NCBI RefSeq assembly: GCF_950295315.1
Contig: NC_080164.1
Coordinates: 6,185,582 to 6,249,581, forward strand
Origin: Erinaceus europaeus
Lineage: Eukaryota > Chordata > Mammalia > Eulipotyphla > Erinaceidae
Length of the DNA: 64,000 nucleotides
Direction of reading: 5' to 3'
Both the position numbers and the translations under genes were made by a program. Of the stretch, positions 21,266 through 32,605 are shown piece by piece (positions within the stretch are counted from its first letter, which is position 1; every line of letters starts with the position of its first letter). Under the pieces are notes generated by a model. It was not told the DNA's origin. It did not search any database and was given only the letters and a program-made list of their open reading frames with translations.

Positions 21266-21608
21266 TTTTTTTTTTTTTGCCTCCAGGGTTATTACTGGGG
21301 CTCAGTGCCTGCACCATGAATCCCCACTGCTCCTGGAAGCCATTTTTCCCCCCTTTTGTTGCCCTTGTTGTAGCCTTGTTGTAGTTACTATTGTTATTGT
21401 TGATGTTGTTCTTGTTGGATAGGACAGAGAGAAATGGAGAGAGGAGGGGAAGACAGAAAGGGGGAGAGAAAGACAGACACATGCAGACCTGCTTTACCGC
21501 CTGTGAAGCAACTCCCTTGCAGGTGGGGAGCCAGGGGCTTGAAGCTGGCTCCCTATGCCGGTCCTTGCGTTTTGTGCCTTAACCCGCGCTGCGCTACCGC
21601 CCGACACC
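21266..21608 (-). mobile_element. SINE-A, full length
   Basis: Antisense with poly-T start, GCCTCCAGGGTTATTACTGGG, ACCATGAATCCCCACTGCTCC, GAA/GGGGAGA body, CAGGTGGGGAGCCAGGGG and head end CTACCGCCCGACACC. Target duplicate CCAGAAAATC / CCAGAAACTC at 21256 and 21609. Confidence 0.93.
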
Positions 21609-22205
21609 CCAGAAACTCTAAAATTTATTGAATAAAATTTTGGTGAAACTTTGCAGGACCCTCACATTATAGATGTATTTGGATATTCAAATCACTGGGC
21701 ATGGGAAATGAAAATAAGAGTAAACAAACAGGAAACGAAAAAGCTTCTATGCATTGAAAGCAAAATACACAAGGATAAACAAGAAACCCAGTAAATGGGA
21801 AAAGGTATTTGCACATCACACATCAGACAAGAGACTGATACCAAACATCTATAAAGAACTGATACAGGTCTATAAAAGAAGCAAATATAAAACCCCAAAA
21901 ATGGGCCACATGAAGAAATGTCCCACTAATAGAGAAATGCAAATCGTAACTATATTGAGATACCATCACACACCTGAGAAAAGTCAGTTAATGACAGGTG
22001 TTGGAGAGGCTGTGGAATAAAGGGAATTCTGCTTCACTGCTGGCAGGAATAAAGTCCAGAGCAGCCCTTTTGAAAGACTGTATAGAGAGCCCTGTTTATT
22101 TAAACTAAACATGGAATTACCTTATGACCCAGCAATACCACTCTTGGGCTTTATCCAGTGGACATTCAAACACTAAGTAGAAAGGACATATGAACTTTTA
22201 TGGTC
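21609..22205 (+). pseudogene. Old L1 ORF2 C-terminal part (broken)
   Basis: Frame 21754-22020 has KWEKVFAHHTSDKRLIPN and TNREMQIVTILRYHHTPE. Beyond it, MELPYDPAIPLLGF-like sequence is readable near 22110-22155. Same ORF2 C-terminal region as in 18465-19250, but older. Confidence 0.8.
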
Positions 22206-22900
22206 ATAGCCTAAATTAAAATATAAAGATATAAAGTTTTACAAAGAATAGTCTTGATTTGAAAAGACCATGAACATCCTTTGATTAATAACTTGAGCAT
22301 CAAGTGGTTAATAGCAGGATTCCTTTCTGGTACCTCAGATGCAGCTTTACAGAGGAGAAAAACAAGTTGTGCCTGGGGGAAACATCCTCAGCTATGGTTG
22401 GATGACTATGACATTGAGAGTCATAGTTGTCTCTCCATGACCAAATTTACTGGAAACTATTTAATTGATTCTACAATCAGCTGCTCTTTCAAGTTTTCTC
22501 TATGAAGACATCAGATACATATCTCTCTGGGAAATACAGCTGACTTCTAAAGAAAGATTCTTTTCTGTAGGAAACCAATTTAGTTATTGGTCTCTTCTGT
22601 CTTATCCTCCTATGGCTTTTAGTTCTTTAATCACTGTCTGTTTTCTAACTAATTAGTGTTGGGCCAACTCAGCCCTGAACCTTGACTTGAAAATGTTAGT
22701 GTCATGGGGAGAGAACACTTAAATAATGACTTGTGATTATTCAACAAAGAGATTCTCTCTGATTAAGACCCCTGCCCTTTCTGAGGTACTTGGTCTTCTC
22801 TTACAATCTCAGAGCTGACTCTGCAATGACTCTGCAACTAGAGATCTGTTACTGGAAACAAAACAATCTGTGAAATCAATGAAGATATTTGAATTTCTAA
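22206..22900. other. Unassigned, no gene seen
   Basis: Single-copy-looking sequence. Short open frames (22281-22656) have no recognisable motif. Confidence 0.4.
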
Positions 22901-22904
22901 ATTA

Positions 22905-23240
22905 CTATCGCTATAGTCCTGTGTTTTCCAGAATATTATATAGTTGGTATCATACACCATAAAGTCATTTCAGACTGGTGACTTTCACTTAGTAGTAAGA
23001 ATTTTAAGGCTCCTCCACATCTTTTTCATGGCTTGGTAGTTCATTTCCCCTTAGATTTGAAAGATATTTCACTGTCCAAATATGCCACACTGTATATATC
23101 GACTCACTTGTTGAAATATGTCTTGGCTGCAAGGTTTTGCAATCATGGATATAACAGCTATAATTGTAAATGCACAGATATTTCTGTGAGTATGTTTTGA
23201 TCATTTTTGTGTAAGAGGAGAGCAATTCATGGCAAGAACA
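22905..23240 (-). mobile_element. Ancient L1 ORF2 3' end
   Basis: Antisense L1 words in order: GGTATCATACACCATAAAG, TTTCAGACTGGTGACTTTCA, CTCCTCCACATCTTTTTCATG, GGCTGCAAGGTTTTGCAATC. This pattern is typical of old eutherian L1 (L1M-type). Confidence 0.7.
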
Positions 23241-23563
23241 TAGTTTTGTCAGAAACTATCAATCTGTCTTAATAATAGCCATAATGTTGCGCATTACTAG
23301 TAACAAAGATTGAGAACCTGATATGTCCCACATTCTTTCTGGGATTTTTTTTTTTTCAGTTTTATGGATTTGGATGATTCAACATTAGTGAAGTGGTAGC
23401 TCAATGTTTAAGATACTTTTTATGCAAAATTTAAATAGCAATATGGGTTATACAGATTATATACTTCAACACCACACCCATCACCAAAATTCCATGCCAC
23501 CACTCCCTCACTTCCCAAAGATAACCACCATAGTTCTCACAAGTCTCAGAAACAGTTTAGTTG

Positions 23564-23836
23564 AGTGTTCGGCGGTAGCCCAGAGGGTTAAACGCAGGTG
23601 GCGCAAAGCGCAAGGACCAGCATAAGGATCTCGATTCAAGCCCAGGGCTCCCCACCTGCAGGGGAATCATTTCACAGGCAGTGAAGCAGGTCTGCAGGTG
23701 TCTGTCTTTCTCTTCCCCTCTCTGTCTTCCCATCCTCTCTCCATTTCTCTCTGTCCTAACAACAACATCAATAACAGCAATAATAACTACAACAATAAAA
23801 CGAGGGCAACAAAAGGGAATAAATAATTTTAAAAGT
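23564..23836 (+). mobile_element. SINE-A, full length
   Basis: GTTCGGCGGTAGCCCAGAGG head (A box), CGATTCAAGCC B box at 23632-23642, CCCCACCTGCAGGGG, CT-rich body, AACAACATCAATAACAGC, GGGCAACAAAAGGGAATAAA. Likely target duplicate AGTTTAGTTG / AGTTTGGTTG. Inserted in an old repeat that continues on both sides. Confidence 0.92.
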
Positions 23837-23954
23837 TTGGTTGCTTTGTTTTTAAATTCGTGTGTACCAGTTTTTTTAGACTTCACATGAGAGTGTAACC
23901 ATTCATCCAGTAACTGTCCTTACTCTTTGCTTATTTTTTCTAAGCATAATCATG

Positions 23955-24215
23955 TTCAGTCCCAATCTCATTGCTTTTTTAATTTGCATTAGCCTAGTGG
24001 CATATAGTGTGAAATATTCTGTGTGTGATATTTGTCATCAAAATACTTTGGTGAACTATCTACTGTGGTCTTTGGTCCACTCTTTAAATTGGGATGTTTA
24101 TTTGCTTATTGAGTTTTATGAGATCTTTGCACATTATTATAACAATCTTTTGTCTTAGATGATTCTAGAAAATGTTTCTCCTTTTATTTCCAATTTAATT
24201 TTCTGCGAATTTGTA
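23955..24215 (-). mobile_element. Ancient L1 ORF2 fragment
   Basis: Antisense: TTTTTAATTTGCATTAGCCT, TTGGTCCACTCTTTAAATTGG, GAGTTTTATGAGATCTTTGC. Matches the L1 region just upstream of the ORF2 3' end. Probably the same element as 22905-23240. Confidence 0.65.
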
Positions 24216-24299
24216 TGGATATTAAAATGAGAGAGAAAAATCTGGGTCCATGGAGAAGAAAGAAATGATCAAGTAGCTCAATAAGTGAAGGAGGTCTGT

Positions 24300-24460
24300 T
24301 GAAGTACTTAAAATGGTGCGCGTGCGTGCGTGCATGTGAAAGAGAGAGAAGGGGGGGTCAGAATAGAGCACCACTCTATCATATGTAGGGCCAGGAGTCA
24401 AATTATAACCTCACACATGTCAAATGTGTGTCCACCACACTACCACCACATCGCAAATGA
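24300..24460 (-). mobile_element. SINE-D, diverged
   Basis: GAAAGAGAGAGAAGGGGGGG, ATAGAGCACCACTCTATCAT, CCAGGAGTCAAATTATAACC, CCACCACACTACCACCA. A short GCGTGCGTGC run precedes it. Confidence 0.5.
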
Positions 24461-24669
24461 ATTTATCTTTAAGGCTCCAATCAAGAAGTTTATGGGAGTG
24501 TATGTATTTATTTTTGTGAATTCCTTAATCACTGATAAAAGAAAGTGTTTTTTTTATATCACTGGTTTATCTTCAAAATCTCTCAACATGTCAGCAAAAT
24601 GTACTGATTTTACCTTATAATTTCATTTGTTATTATACCTCAATAAATAAATCTAACAATTTAAGAGGT

Positions 24670-25795
24670 GTGTGCATTTGGTATCATAGCTAATGAGCCA
24701 AGATCATCCTGATGGTGTCCCATATTACCTTGTAGGAATTCCATAGTTTTTCACTTCACATGTAGGCCTATGATCCATTTTGAGATGTGTGTGTGCAGAA
24801 AATAAGGCTTTGGCTTAGACTTATTGTTGTTGTCATGCACAAAGCCAGTCATTCTAGTACTATGTTCTAAAATGGTTTCTTTGATCCATTATTGTTTCTG
24901 TTTGTCAAATATAAGTTCTCAATATTGATGGCGGTCTACTTTTAGTACTTTGTATCTGCCCTATCAGTCAATTCCTCTCCTCTTCTTTTACCATACTATT
25001 TTGATAACTAGAGCTTTATCCCATATCTTGACACTGGATATTATCAGTCTGCCAACTTTACTCTTAGTCTCCAACAATGTGTTCATTGCACTGGGTCTTT
25101 TGCCTCTCCTTATAAATGTATGAGTAAGTTTGTCAATAGATATTCAAAATAATTTCCTGGATTTTTTTATTTGGGTGATATGAAATTTATATATGAACTC
25201 ATGGAGAGCTAGTACTTTGATAATATCCAATCTATCCACATATATTTCTTTCTCTCATTTATTCAGGTTTTTTTATTTTGTTCATCATGCTTTTAGTTTT
25301 TCTCATACAGAGCCCATATATGTACAGTTAGATTTATATCTCAGTACTTCATTATTTTCTGTGCTAATGGAAATACAATATTATCTTAAATTTGGCAATT
25401 CACTTGGTTCATGTTTTCTATACAGGAAAGTGGTTGATTCTGTAAATTAACCTGCAAACTTTTAAAATATTTATTTATTTCCTTTTGTTGACCTTGTTGT
25501 TTTATTGCTGTAGATATTATTGTTGTCATTGTTGGATAGGAAAGAGAAAAATGGAGAGAGGAAGAGAAGACAGAGAGGGGGAGAGAAAGATAGACACCTG
25601 CAGACCTGTTTCACTGTCTGTGAGGTGACCCTCCTGCAGGTGGAGAGCTGGGGGCTTGAACCAGGATCCTTATGCCAGTCCTTGAGCTTTGTACCACCTG
25701 CACTTAACCCATTGCACTACTGCCTGACTCCCAACCTGCAAACTTTTTGTAATTATTAGTTTCACTAGGATTTTGAAGATATTTTATCTCGGGTC
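24670..25795 (-). mobile_element. Ancient L1 ORF2 RT region, split by SINE-A
   Basis: Antisense L1 RT-region words (GATCCATTTTGAGATGTGTG, ACAAAGCCAGTCATTCTAGT, ACTATTTTGATAACTAGAGC, TTCAATAGATATTC-like, GGCAATTCACTTGGTTCATG), interrupted at 25463-25732. Coding frame is gone. Confidence 0.7.
25463..25732 (-). mobile_element. SINE-A with exact target duplication
   Basis: AACCTGCAAACTTT at 25449-25462 recurs at 25733-25746. The SINE runs from AT-rich tail, through GAAAGAGAAAAATGGAGAGAGG and CAGGTGGAGAGCTGGGGGC, to the head end CACTACTGCCTGACTCCC. Confidence 0.95.
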
Positions 25796-25927
25796 CAGGT
25801 GGTGGCACATCTGGTCCTGCACACATGATACCATACCCCCAGACACCCTATGGGAGTACCATGGTACCCTGAGAAAAAAGAGTGAAGTATACCATGCAAC
25901 TGGTAGAGTAATGCTGTGGTATTTCTC

Positions 25928-25966
<39 letters not shown>

Positions 25967-25985
25967 ACTATCTGAAGAAAAAAAA
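25796..25985 (+). mobile_element. SINE-B head with (TC)n
   Basis: GGTCCAGGTGGTGGCACATCTGG tRNA-like head, then sequence that does not follow the SINE-B body, then a (TC)n run at 25930-25964 and an A tract. The 109-codon frame on minus is an Arg/Glu repeat from the microsatellite. Confidence 0.6.
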
Positions 25986-26029
25986 AAGTTCTCTAGGGGA
26001 GTTGTGAAATCATGCAGGCATGAATTCCA

Positions 26030-26280
26030 AGTGAAATCCTGGTAGAAAAAAGAAATTGGTTTTTTAATTTGGACTCTTCTCCATAAGTGTATGTTAATGC
26101 TCTGAATGTTCATATGTAATCGTACTACTTCCTATTTACCAATAACACTTTATCTCACACATGAATAGACTCTAAAACTACTGGTTTAGTAAAAATCCTT
26201 TGTCATGGTTTTATATTCATATTCTACCTGTTCTCTTATCTGTACAGTTTACAAGTCAAACAGACTCAATTCTCTCTATT
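26030..26280. other. Unassigned
   Basis: AT-rich, no gene or repeat recognised. Confidence 0.35.
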
Positions 26281-26284
26281 TCAT

Positions 26285-26790
26285 TTTTTTTTCCTGAGCC
26301 TGACATCTGATATGCAAGTGGATCCAAGTTATTGTCTGGGGAGATGATGTCATGGTTGCATAAAGGACCAGAAATCTGGATCAAGGAAGAGAGTAGCTCC
26401 CAAATATGGGAAAGGGGTATAAATATTGTCGACTGTAAACACCATCGATTTTATTTGTCTGGGGCCCATAATCAGCTTAGGAGCCTATGTGACCTCTGCA
26501 TCCCTGTAGATCTGAGCTCACATTCTTTGGTCATGAGTAGGAACATTCCAAGCTGCCCCAATTTAGGACCCATCTTCCTCAGGTTGAAGATAGAATATGC
26601 TATCCAGCCTCCCTTCAGAGGATGAAACATTCTCTACTGTTGTTGATCTGTGTTGAAGGAAAGGTCCCATGGGTGCCCACAAAGGGGTTTATTTTGTTGT
26701 TCCTGATAAAGATAACCAGTAACTATGTATAGAGGGATTTATTTGAGGTCTGGGCTCATCATGTCTGTTTGGGATGTATTTCCTTTTATA
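26285..26790 (-). mobile_element. L1-alpha older 3' UTR lacking its terminal module
   Basis: Antisense. It begins at the internal A-run (poly-T on plus at 26284-26292) and contains only the upstream module (CTGATATGCAAGTGGATCC, GTAGCTCCCAAATATGGGAA, AACATTCCAAGCTGCCCC, CAAATAAATCCCTCTATACAT on the sense strand). The last 400 bases found in other copies are absent. Confidence 0.85.
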
Positions 26791-27288
26791 CTTGAACTTC
26801 ATATACCTTCTTCAGGCCTAGGAAATTTATGTATAGCCTTCCAGTTCAAATACTTCTTTTCTATAATAACTTTCTCCTCATGGTGTGCAAAAAATTTAGG
26901 TTATTATAACCTATTGTGCTTGGAGAAGTCTTGCACTAATTATCATTACACTTTAAATATATGTTTACTGTTTCAGTTTCTCCTAGTATACTAGGGGTGT
27001 GTTAGAAATATAAGGAAAGTGAAAGTTTTGGAAAAAGATATCCTTTCCCTTATGCATTATTATAGAATCTCAAACAAATCAGGAATTCCATCTAAGTATG
27101 AACAAATGAAAGAATAAAAATGAAGGTATTTGGATCCCTTTTTTCATATATTTCTCCATTAAACCATTTCATCTCCTTTTTCTATAGATTTGGGTTCTGT
27201 TACATTTAGGTAACAACAGAAAAATGAGGACAAGCAAGTCTCCAAAAACAATCATTCATTACAGGTAAAAAAAAAAAAAAATGCTTCT
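26791..27288. other. Unassigned
   Basis: No gene. A poly-A near 27266 and AT-rich DNA only. Confidence 0.4.
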
Positions 27289-27291
27289 TGG

Positions 27292-27436
27292 AAGCCGGGT
27301 GGTGGTGCACCTGGTTGATTGCACATGTTACAATGCACAAGGGCTCGGGGTTCGAGTCCCTGGCCCCACCTGATTTGCTAGTGATGTGACTTTGCTAGTG
27401 ATGAAGCAGTACTGCAGGTGCTCCACCATCAGACAC
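27292..27436 (+). mobile_element. SINE-B, truncated
   Basis: GCCGGGTGGTGGTGCACCTGG head, perfect B box GGTTCGAGTCC at 27349-27359, CCCCACCTG, AGTACTGCAGGTG. The CT-rich 3' part is missing. Confidence 0.88.
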
Positions 27437-27724
27437 CAATTTTCCTTTTTCTATACCAAGTATTGGAAGATTTTTAGGGTTCATGAGAGAGTTTAGTACT
27501 AAGATACTTTAAATGAAAGCTAAAATATTTATCTCATGTTCAATTTCATAAAATGTCTATGCTTAGAAATGTGTCCCACAGTTTCCCCTGTGAGAATTCA
27601 ATGTCCTATAAAAATTATCACATGATTAAAATTTCTATATAAAAATGGACAACAAGGACTGGATGACAGGTTTAAGTTGCTAATTCTGTGAAGCTTCACA
27701 GCAAGGAACAATTGTTATTACCCA

Positions 27725-27927
27725 TTATGGCTGAATTATGCTGTCCCCAGAAAGTTAATACATTTAAATCCTTACAGATGGAACTCAGAGTGCAGTGCTA
27801 ATTGCAGTGAGGTTTGTTGTAAATGCTACTAGTTTATATGAGACCAGCAGTGCAGGTCTACTCCATTAAGACCATGTTCTCATCAAAAGGTAAATTTTGA
27901 ACACCCACACACACGCACACGCACATG

Positions 27928-27959
<32 letters not shown>

Positions 27960-28005
27960 GAGGCAGAATGCTATCTAAAGATGAAGGCAGAGAGTGAAGT
28001 GATGC
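27725..28005 (+). mobile_element. Ancient eutherian repeat, family not named
   Basis: GCTGAATTATGCTGTCCCC, then AAATCCTTACAGATGGAACTCAGA, ATGAGACCAGC, ACCATGTTCTCATCAAAAGG and GAGGCAGAATGC...GAAGTGATGC follow the order of a widespread old mammalian repeat that I recognise but cannot name with certainty. A CA microsatellite has expanded inside it. Confidence 0.45.
27902..27957. repeat. (CA)n microsatellite
   Basis: Imperfect at the left (ACACGCACACGCACATGC) then pure CA. Confidence 0.95.
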
Positions 28006-28443
28006 TTTTATGTCTAAGACTGACAGTAAATCACCAGAGTTCTGGTCCTTTTCTGCTGTCAAAGGCACTTTATCCACTTGCAGTAGTCTGTAACAACAGC
28101 CTGAATGCATGTTGGCATTATTTCTGTCTTTGCTTATGGTTCCTTTTCTTCTTAAGCTCCTAAAAAGTGTTTCCATTCCTGTTGACAGACAGAAATGATT
28201 TTTCAAAGGGTGCTCTGTACATCAGGTGTACGGGCATGGGCTCTGTCCTCCTGTTCTCTGAGCCTCTGTGGCACCTGACTCTACACAGACTTTGACTCCA
28301 TCTCAGGTGACCCAGTGAAAAGAGGACCCACAGATCTGTTGGTTCCTGACAACTAGAGTGTGCCTTAGTGTTCAGGTCCTGGACCAATGTTAAATTAATG
28401 CTCAAAGATGATTGCTAAGTTTCAAAGCCTTCTTTTGAAAATA
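28006..28443. other. Unassigned
   Basis: Single-copy-looking sequence of fairly even base composition. No frame or repeat I can support. Confidence 0.4.
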
Positions 28444-28449
28444 TTTACT

Positions 28450-29148
28450 TGTGGGACTATGTGAAAGCTTGGTAGAGCTTAGGGGAGCTCTCCCATCCTT
28501 GATGGAGGTCTGGAAAGACACTCGGTTTGTTAGCCTCTCTCGTCATAGAGATGAGCCAAGAGGGAAAAAGTCTCCCAGACTAAGCTTGCCTTGTTAGCCT
28601 CTCGAGCCCACAGAAATCTCACAGTTTCTCCCTGCTAGTAGCAGGCCACATGGCTGCCTGCTTTAAGGTTCATTTACTCAAAGTTGACCTCACCTTCTGA
28701 TCACAAAGAACACACCTTATCTATCACACACTCCTAACAGTGTCCTTTGATGTCCTTAATTTACATCAACCCTTGCTAATCTTCTCTCTATCTCACCTTA
28801 ACTGGTTTAACCCCTATGCTTCTCTCAAATGCATTTAGATAATTAACCTGTTTGCATCATGGAGAATAATTGTCTTGACCTTTATGTATCGCATCAATTC
28901 TTGTCATACCAGCCCCCTAACATAGGGGCAAGCTGACCTTTAAGAAACCTGTAATTTCTGATGTATTTGAAAAATGTTCTTTGTTTAAATATCTATATAA
29001 ACCCAAGCCCACCTTCCAAATAAATGTGTGTGTTCATATCAGAATCCTCCCCAAGTCTCTTTCTTTATCATATAGTCTCTTGAGCTAGTGATAGAGCCTT
29101 GGTAAGCTTACCTTCCTGGCTGAGAGTCACCCCGCGTGAGCCCCAGCA
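28450..29148 (+). mobile_element. Solo LTR of an endogenous retrovirus, 699 bp
   Basis: Starts TGTGGG, ends CCCAGCA. TTTACT at 28444-28449 is repeated exactly at 29149-29154, a 6-bp target duplication. TATATAAA at 28994-29001 and AATAAA at 29019-29024 are only about 25 bases apart, so the poly(A) signal would lie near the cap site, giving a short R. A 6-bp duplication and this layout suggest a class II (betaretrovirus-like) origin. No internal gag, pol or env sequence remains. Confidence 0.92.
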
Positions 29149-29154
29149 TTTACT

Positions 29155-29181
29155 TATTTGTGTGAGCTTATGTGTGTGAAG

Positions 29182-29218
<37 letters not shown>

Positions 29219-29260
29219 TCTGTGTGCATAGCCATTATGCTGCCTCCCCCACCCTGTCTC
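29155..29260 (-). mobile_element. SINE-C remnant with (GA)n
   Basis: (GA)n run at 29183-29218 followed by GCATAGCCATTATGCTGCCTCCCCC, the antisense head of SINE-C. Confidence 0.5.
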
Positions 29261-29314
29261 TATGACTTCTATTCCCTGCACTACCTCCATTATAAGCAGA
29301 CTTGCTTTAAAGTT

Positions 29315-29516
29315 TGTATTTATTTATTTATTTATTGGGTAAAACCAGAAATCCAGAGGCAAGGGGGAAGATAGGGAGAAAGAGAAAGAAAGACAACTGC
29401 AGCATTGCTTCACCTCTTGTGAAACTTCCTCCCTAAAGATGGGGACTCGGCTTGAACCTGGGTCCCTGGACATTGTCACAACTGCACTATACTAGCAATG
29501 CCACTACCTGTCTCCA
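29315..29516 (-). mobile_element. SINE-B
   Basis: (TTTA)n tail, CAGAGGCAAGGGGGAAGATAG, GACAACTGCAGCATTGCTTC, GACTCGGCTTGAACCTGGGTCC, head end CACTACCTGTCTCC. Confidence 0.8.
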
Positions 29517-29519
29517 CAG

Positions 29520-30125
29520 ACAGACTTATTATGTCTATCACACACCATTCATGAACTCCTTTTACCTAGGACACTGTTTCACTCATCTCTATAATTTATG
29601 AATACAAGCTGAAATGTAGTAAGTTTGGTCCTGTAGTAGCTGCCATTTTGTATTTTAAATATTAGTCAACATTTAAGAATTTATTCCCAGTTTTCTTGGT
29701 CAAATTACTGGGGAGAACACTGGCATTAGTTTAAGGGTTTTGCCAACCCCAATTTCTCAGAATCCCACGGAATTCATGAACCTACCCACACAGTCTTCAG
29801 ATACACAAACGTTTACTTTCTGAAATAACTTTCTGAAAGTAAGGACCGTCTCAATTATATTAAAAATATTCATTAAGCTGGTGCATGGCAGGTATATCAA
29901 TATTTTCTCAGAAATGAATTCCTTATTATTTGATAAGGAGAGAAATTCTCATGTAAGAGAAATATATTTCAACTGCAATATCTTCTTATAAATATGAAAG
30001 AATTTGGCAGACCCAGTTTCAGTGTTTATACCCTTTAAGAATTTAATAATTCCTTTCAAAAATTCATTTTATCATGAAATTTTTATTTGAATGATAGTTT
30101 GTCATAATAATGTTTCCTAACTTCT
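29520..30125. other. Unassigned
   Basis: AT-rich single-copy-looking DNA, no gene or named repeat. Confidence 0.4.
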
Positions 30126-30129
30126 ACTG

Positions 30130-30290
30130 AGCAGTCTTCAATATTACCACAAACTGCTTTTACTTAATTATCACAGTAACATTTGGAAGTGGGTTGTCCT
30201 TAAGCACACAAAGAATTTGCATCTGAGACAAGGTACATTAGTTGTCCAAGGAGTGGAACCTATCTGTCTAGCCCCCAGAGACCCACTCCC
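30130..30290 (+). mobile_element. MIR-like fragment
   Basis: Order TTAATTATCACAGTAACATTTGG, CTGAGACAAGGTACATTAG, TTGTCCAAGGAGTGGAACC, CTGTCTAGCCCCCAGAGACC parallels the MIR core and 3' half (TTAATCCTCACAACAACC..., GAAACTGAGGC..., GAACC...). Strongly diverged, as expected for MIR. Confidence 0.5.
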
Positions 30291-30639
30291 AGACTCAACT
30301 GAATTTGTGTTGCTTCATTTGCTATTTAAGGCACCTGCAGTCCAGTCATTACTAAGACCATTGTACAAAGGACCCAGCAGAATTTGCAGTTAATGATCAC
30401 ATAATAGGCAGATCTAGCCATTCATATGCTTGCTTTTTATCTCAAAAACAAGCCATTCCCTGACTCAGCTGCACAGTCATCTAAAATAAGGTGACCCAGA
30501 TTGAAACAGTGAAAAGGTAGCAAAGATGGGAATCAAAACAAGTACTGTTACAATTAGCAGTACCATAATTATTATTACTAAGATTTTCATGGGGAGGTTA
30601 ATGGTTGTTGTAGATAGTACAGTAGTTGGCACATGGGTA

Positions 30640-31018
30640 TAATTATAGTTTCTCTAACTTTTCTCTTAAAGTTTTAACTGATTTCTCCCTCAGTTTTGAA
30701 GAATAATTTAGCCAGATACAGAATTCATGGCTGGCAATTTTTATCTTTTAATACTTAGAATATGCCATCCAACTCCCTCCTTGCCTCTAGGGTTTGTGAT
30801 GAGAAGTCTGATAAAAGCCTGATGATTCTGCCTTCATATGTGACTTTATTGCTTTCCCTGGCAACCTGTGGTATTTTTTCCTTGTCCAAATTTTGGATAG
30901 TTTTACAGTAATGTGTCTTGGTATGTGTTGTTTGGGATTCAAAAATTAGGTGTGTGTTCACCTTCTTGGATTACTATATCTTGAACACTGTTCAGGTATG
31001 AAATTTCTCTGTTAAAAT
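30640..31018 (-). pseudogene. Old L1 ORF1 C-terminal part (broken)
   Basis: Frame 30755-30961 reads DKEKIPQVARESNKVTYEG and then IRLLSDFSSQTLEARRELD, the L1 ORF1 C-terminal signature. Sits 3' of the L1-beta insertion. Confidence 0.85.
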
Positions 31019-32605
31019 TTCTTTTTTTATTTTTTTAATTTTTATTTTTTCCTTTATTGGAGGATTAATGTTTTACATTTGACAGTGAACAGAATAGTTT
31101 GTACATTTGTAACATTTCTCAGTTTTCCACATAATGATACAACCCCCACTAGCTCCTCTAACATTCTTTCCCAGGATTTGCAGTCTCCCATCCACTCATC
31201 CACCACAGAGTCTTTTACAATGGTGCACTACACCAATTCCAGTTCAGGTTCTACTTGATTTTTTTTCAATTTCTGTTGAAATCATCCCATATCCATCCTT
31301 CTCTTTTGGACTTGTTTCACTTAACATGATTTCCTCAGGCTTCATCTAAGATGGGCTGAAAATGGTGAAATCATTATTTTCAATAGCTGAGTAGTATTCC
31401 GTTGTGTATATATACCACAACTTGCTCAGCCACTCATCTGTTGTTGAACACCTGGGTTGCTTCCAGGTTTTGGTTATTACAAATTGTGCTGCTATGAACA
31501 TGGGGATACACAGATCTTTTTGGATGGGTATATCCTTAGTATATATCCCCTGGAAAGGAATTGCAGGATCATAGGGCAGATCCATTTCTAGCCTTCTGAG
31601 AGTTCTTCAGACTGTTCTCCACAGAGTTTGGACCAACTGAACTTTCCACCAGCAGTGCAGAAGGGTTCCTTTGTACCCACAACCTCTCCAGCATTTATTG
31701 CTGCTACCTTTTCTGATATATGACATTCACACAGGAGTGTAGTTGTATCTCATTGTTGTCTTTATTTGCATTTTTATGACAATAAATTACTTGGAGCATT
31801 TTTTTACGTGTTTCTTGGCCTTTTGGATCTCTATTGTGGTATATATTCTCTCCATGGGTTATTTGTTTGCAAGCTCTTTATATTTTGGTTATTAAAATCT
31901 TGGCTGATGTATGGCACATGAAGATCTTTTCCCATTCTGTGAGGGGTCTCTTGGTTTGGGTAGTGGTTTCTTTTGCTGTGCAGAAGATTTTTAATTTGAA
32001 TTAGCCCCACTGGTTTATTATTGCCTTAGTCTTTCTTGTAATTGGATTCATTTCATTGAAGATTTTTTTAAAATTTATGCAGAAAAGTGTTCTGCCAATA
32101 TTTTCCTCTCAGTATCTGACAGTTTCTGGCATAACATTCAATTCCTTGATTCACTTGAAATTTACTTTTGTGTTTGATGAAATACAGTGATTTAGCTTCA
32201 TTCTTCTGCATGTTTCAACCCATTTTTTCCAACACCATTTGTTGAAGGGACTCTGCTTTCCCCATTTAATAACTGGACACCTTTGTCAAAGATTAGATGT
32301 CCACAGGTATGGGGCTTACTTCTATTCCACTGGTCAGTGTGTCTATTCATGTTCCAGTACCAAGCAGTTTTGATGACAATGGCCCTATAATACAATTTAA
32401 GATCTGGGAGTGTGATGCCTCCAGTTCTGTTCTTTCTTCTCAAGCCTGTTTTGGCAATTGTAGGTCTTTTCTGGTTCCAGATAAACATTTGTAGCATTTG
32501 TTTTAGTCTCCTAAAAAATGTGTTTGGGATCATGATTGGAATAGCATTAAATTTGTATATGGCTCTGAGTAGTATATTCATTTTAATGATGTTAATTCTT
32601 CTAAC
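31019..32605 (-). mobile_element. L1-beta, 5'-truncated, 1.6 kb
   Basis: Minus strand: ORF2 C-terminal third (about 31370-32605) and a short 3' UTR (31068-31370) ending with CCTCCAATAAAGG plus an A/T-rich tail at 31019-31060. Target duplicate AGAAAATTTAAAAG / AGAAATTTTAACAG (two mismatches) on either side, within old L1 ORF1. Confidence 0.88.
31346..32605 (-). pseudogene. L1-beta ORF2 C-terminal part (broken)
   Basis: Frame 32198-32581 reads [20 protein letters not shown] and [19 protein letters not shown]. Frame 31346-31585 reads MDLPYDPAIPFQGIYTKD and WKQPRCSTTDEW. Both are standard L1 ORF2p C-terminal segments. Stops and shifts between them show decay. Confidence 0.88.

Larger units (their letters stand above)
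16350..22205 (+). mobile_element. Old L1 with four nested insertions
   Basis: Pieces of one plus-strand old L1 lie at 16350-16589, 16906-17641, 17734-18150, 20206-21265 and 21609-22205. The 5' end (GTGTGGCTATG.AGCAGCAGCAGC type start) matches the reverse complement of 33840-33895, so both copies keep a full 5' end. Interrupted, in order, by SINE-A, an L1-beta tail, L1-alpha and SINE-A. EN and N-terminal RT coding sequence is missing between ORF1 and RT. Confidence 0.8.

Noticed and set aside
25784..26113. Minus frame with Arg-Glu repeats
   Set aside because: Produced by the TC microsatellite in a SINE tail.
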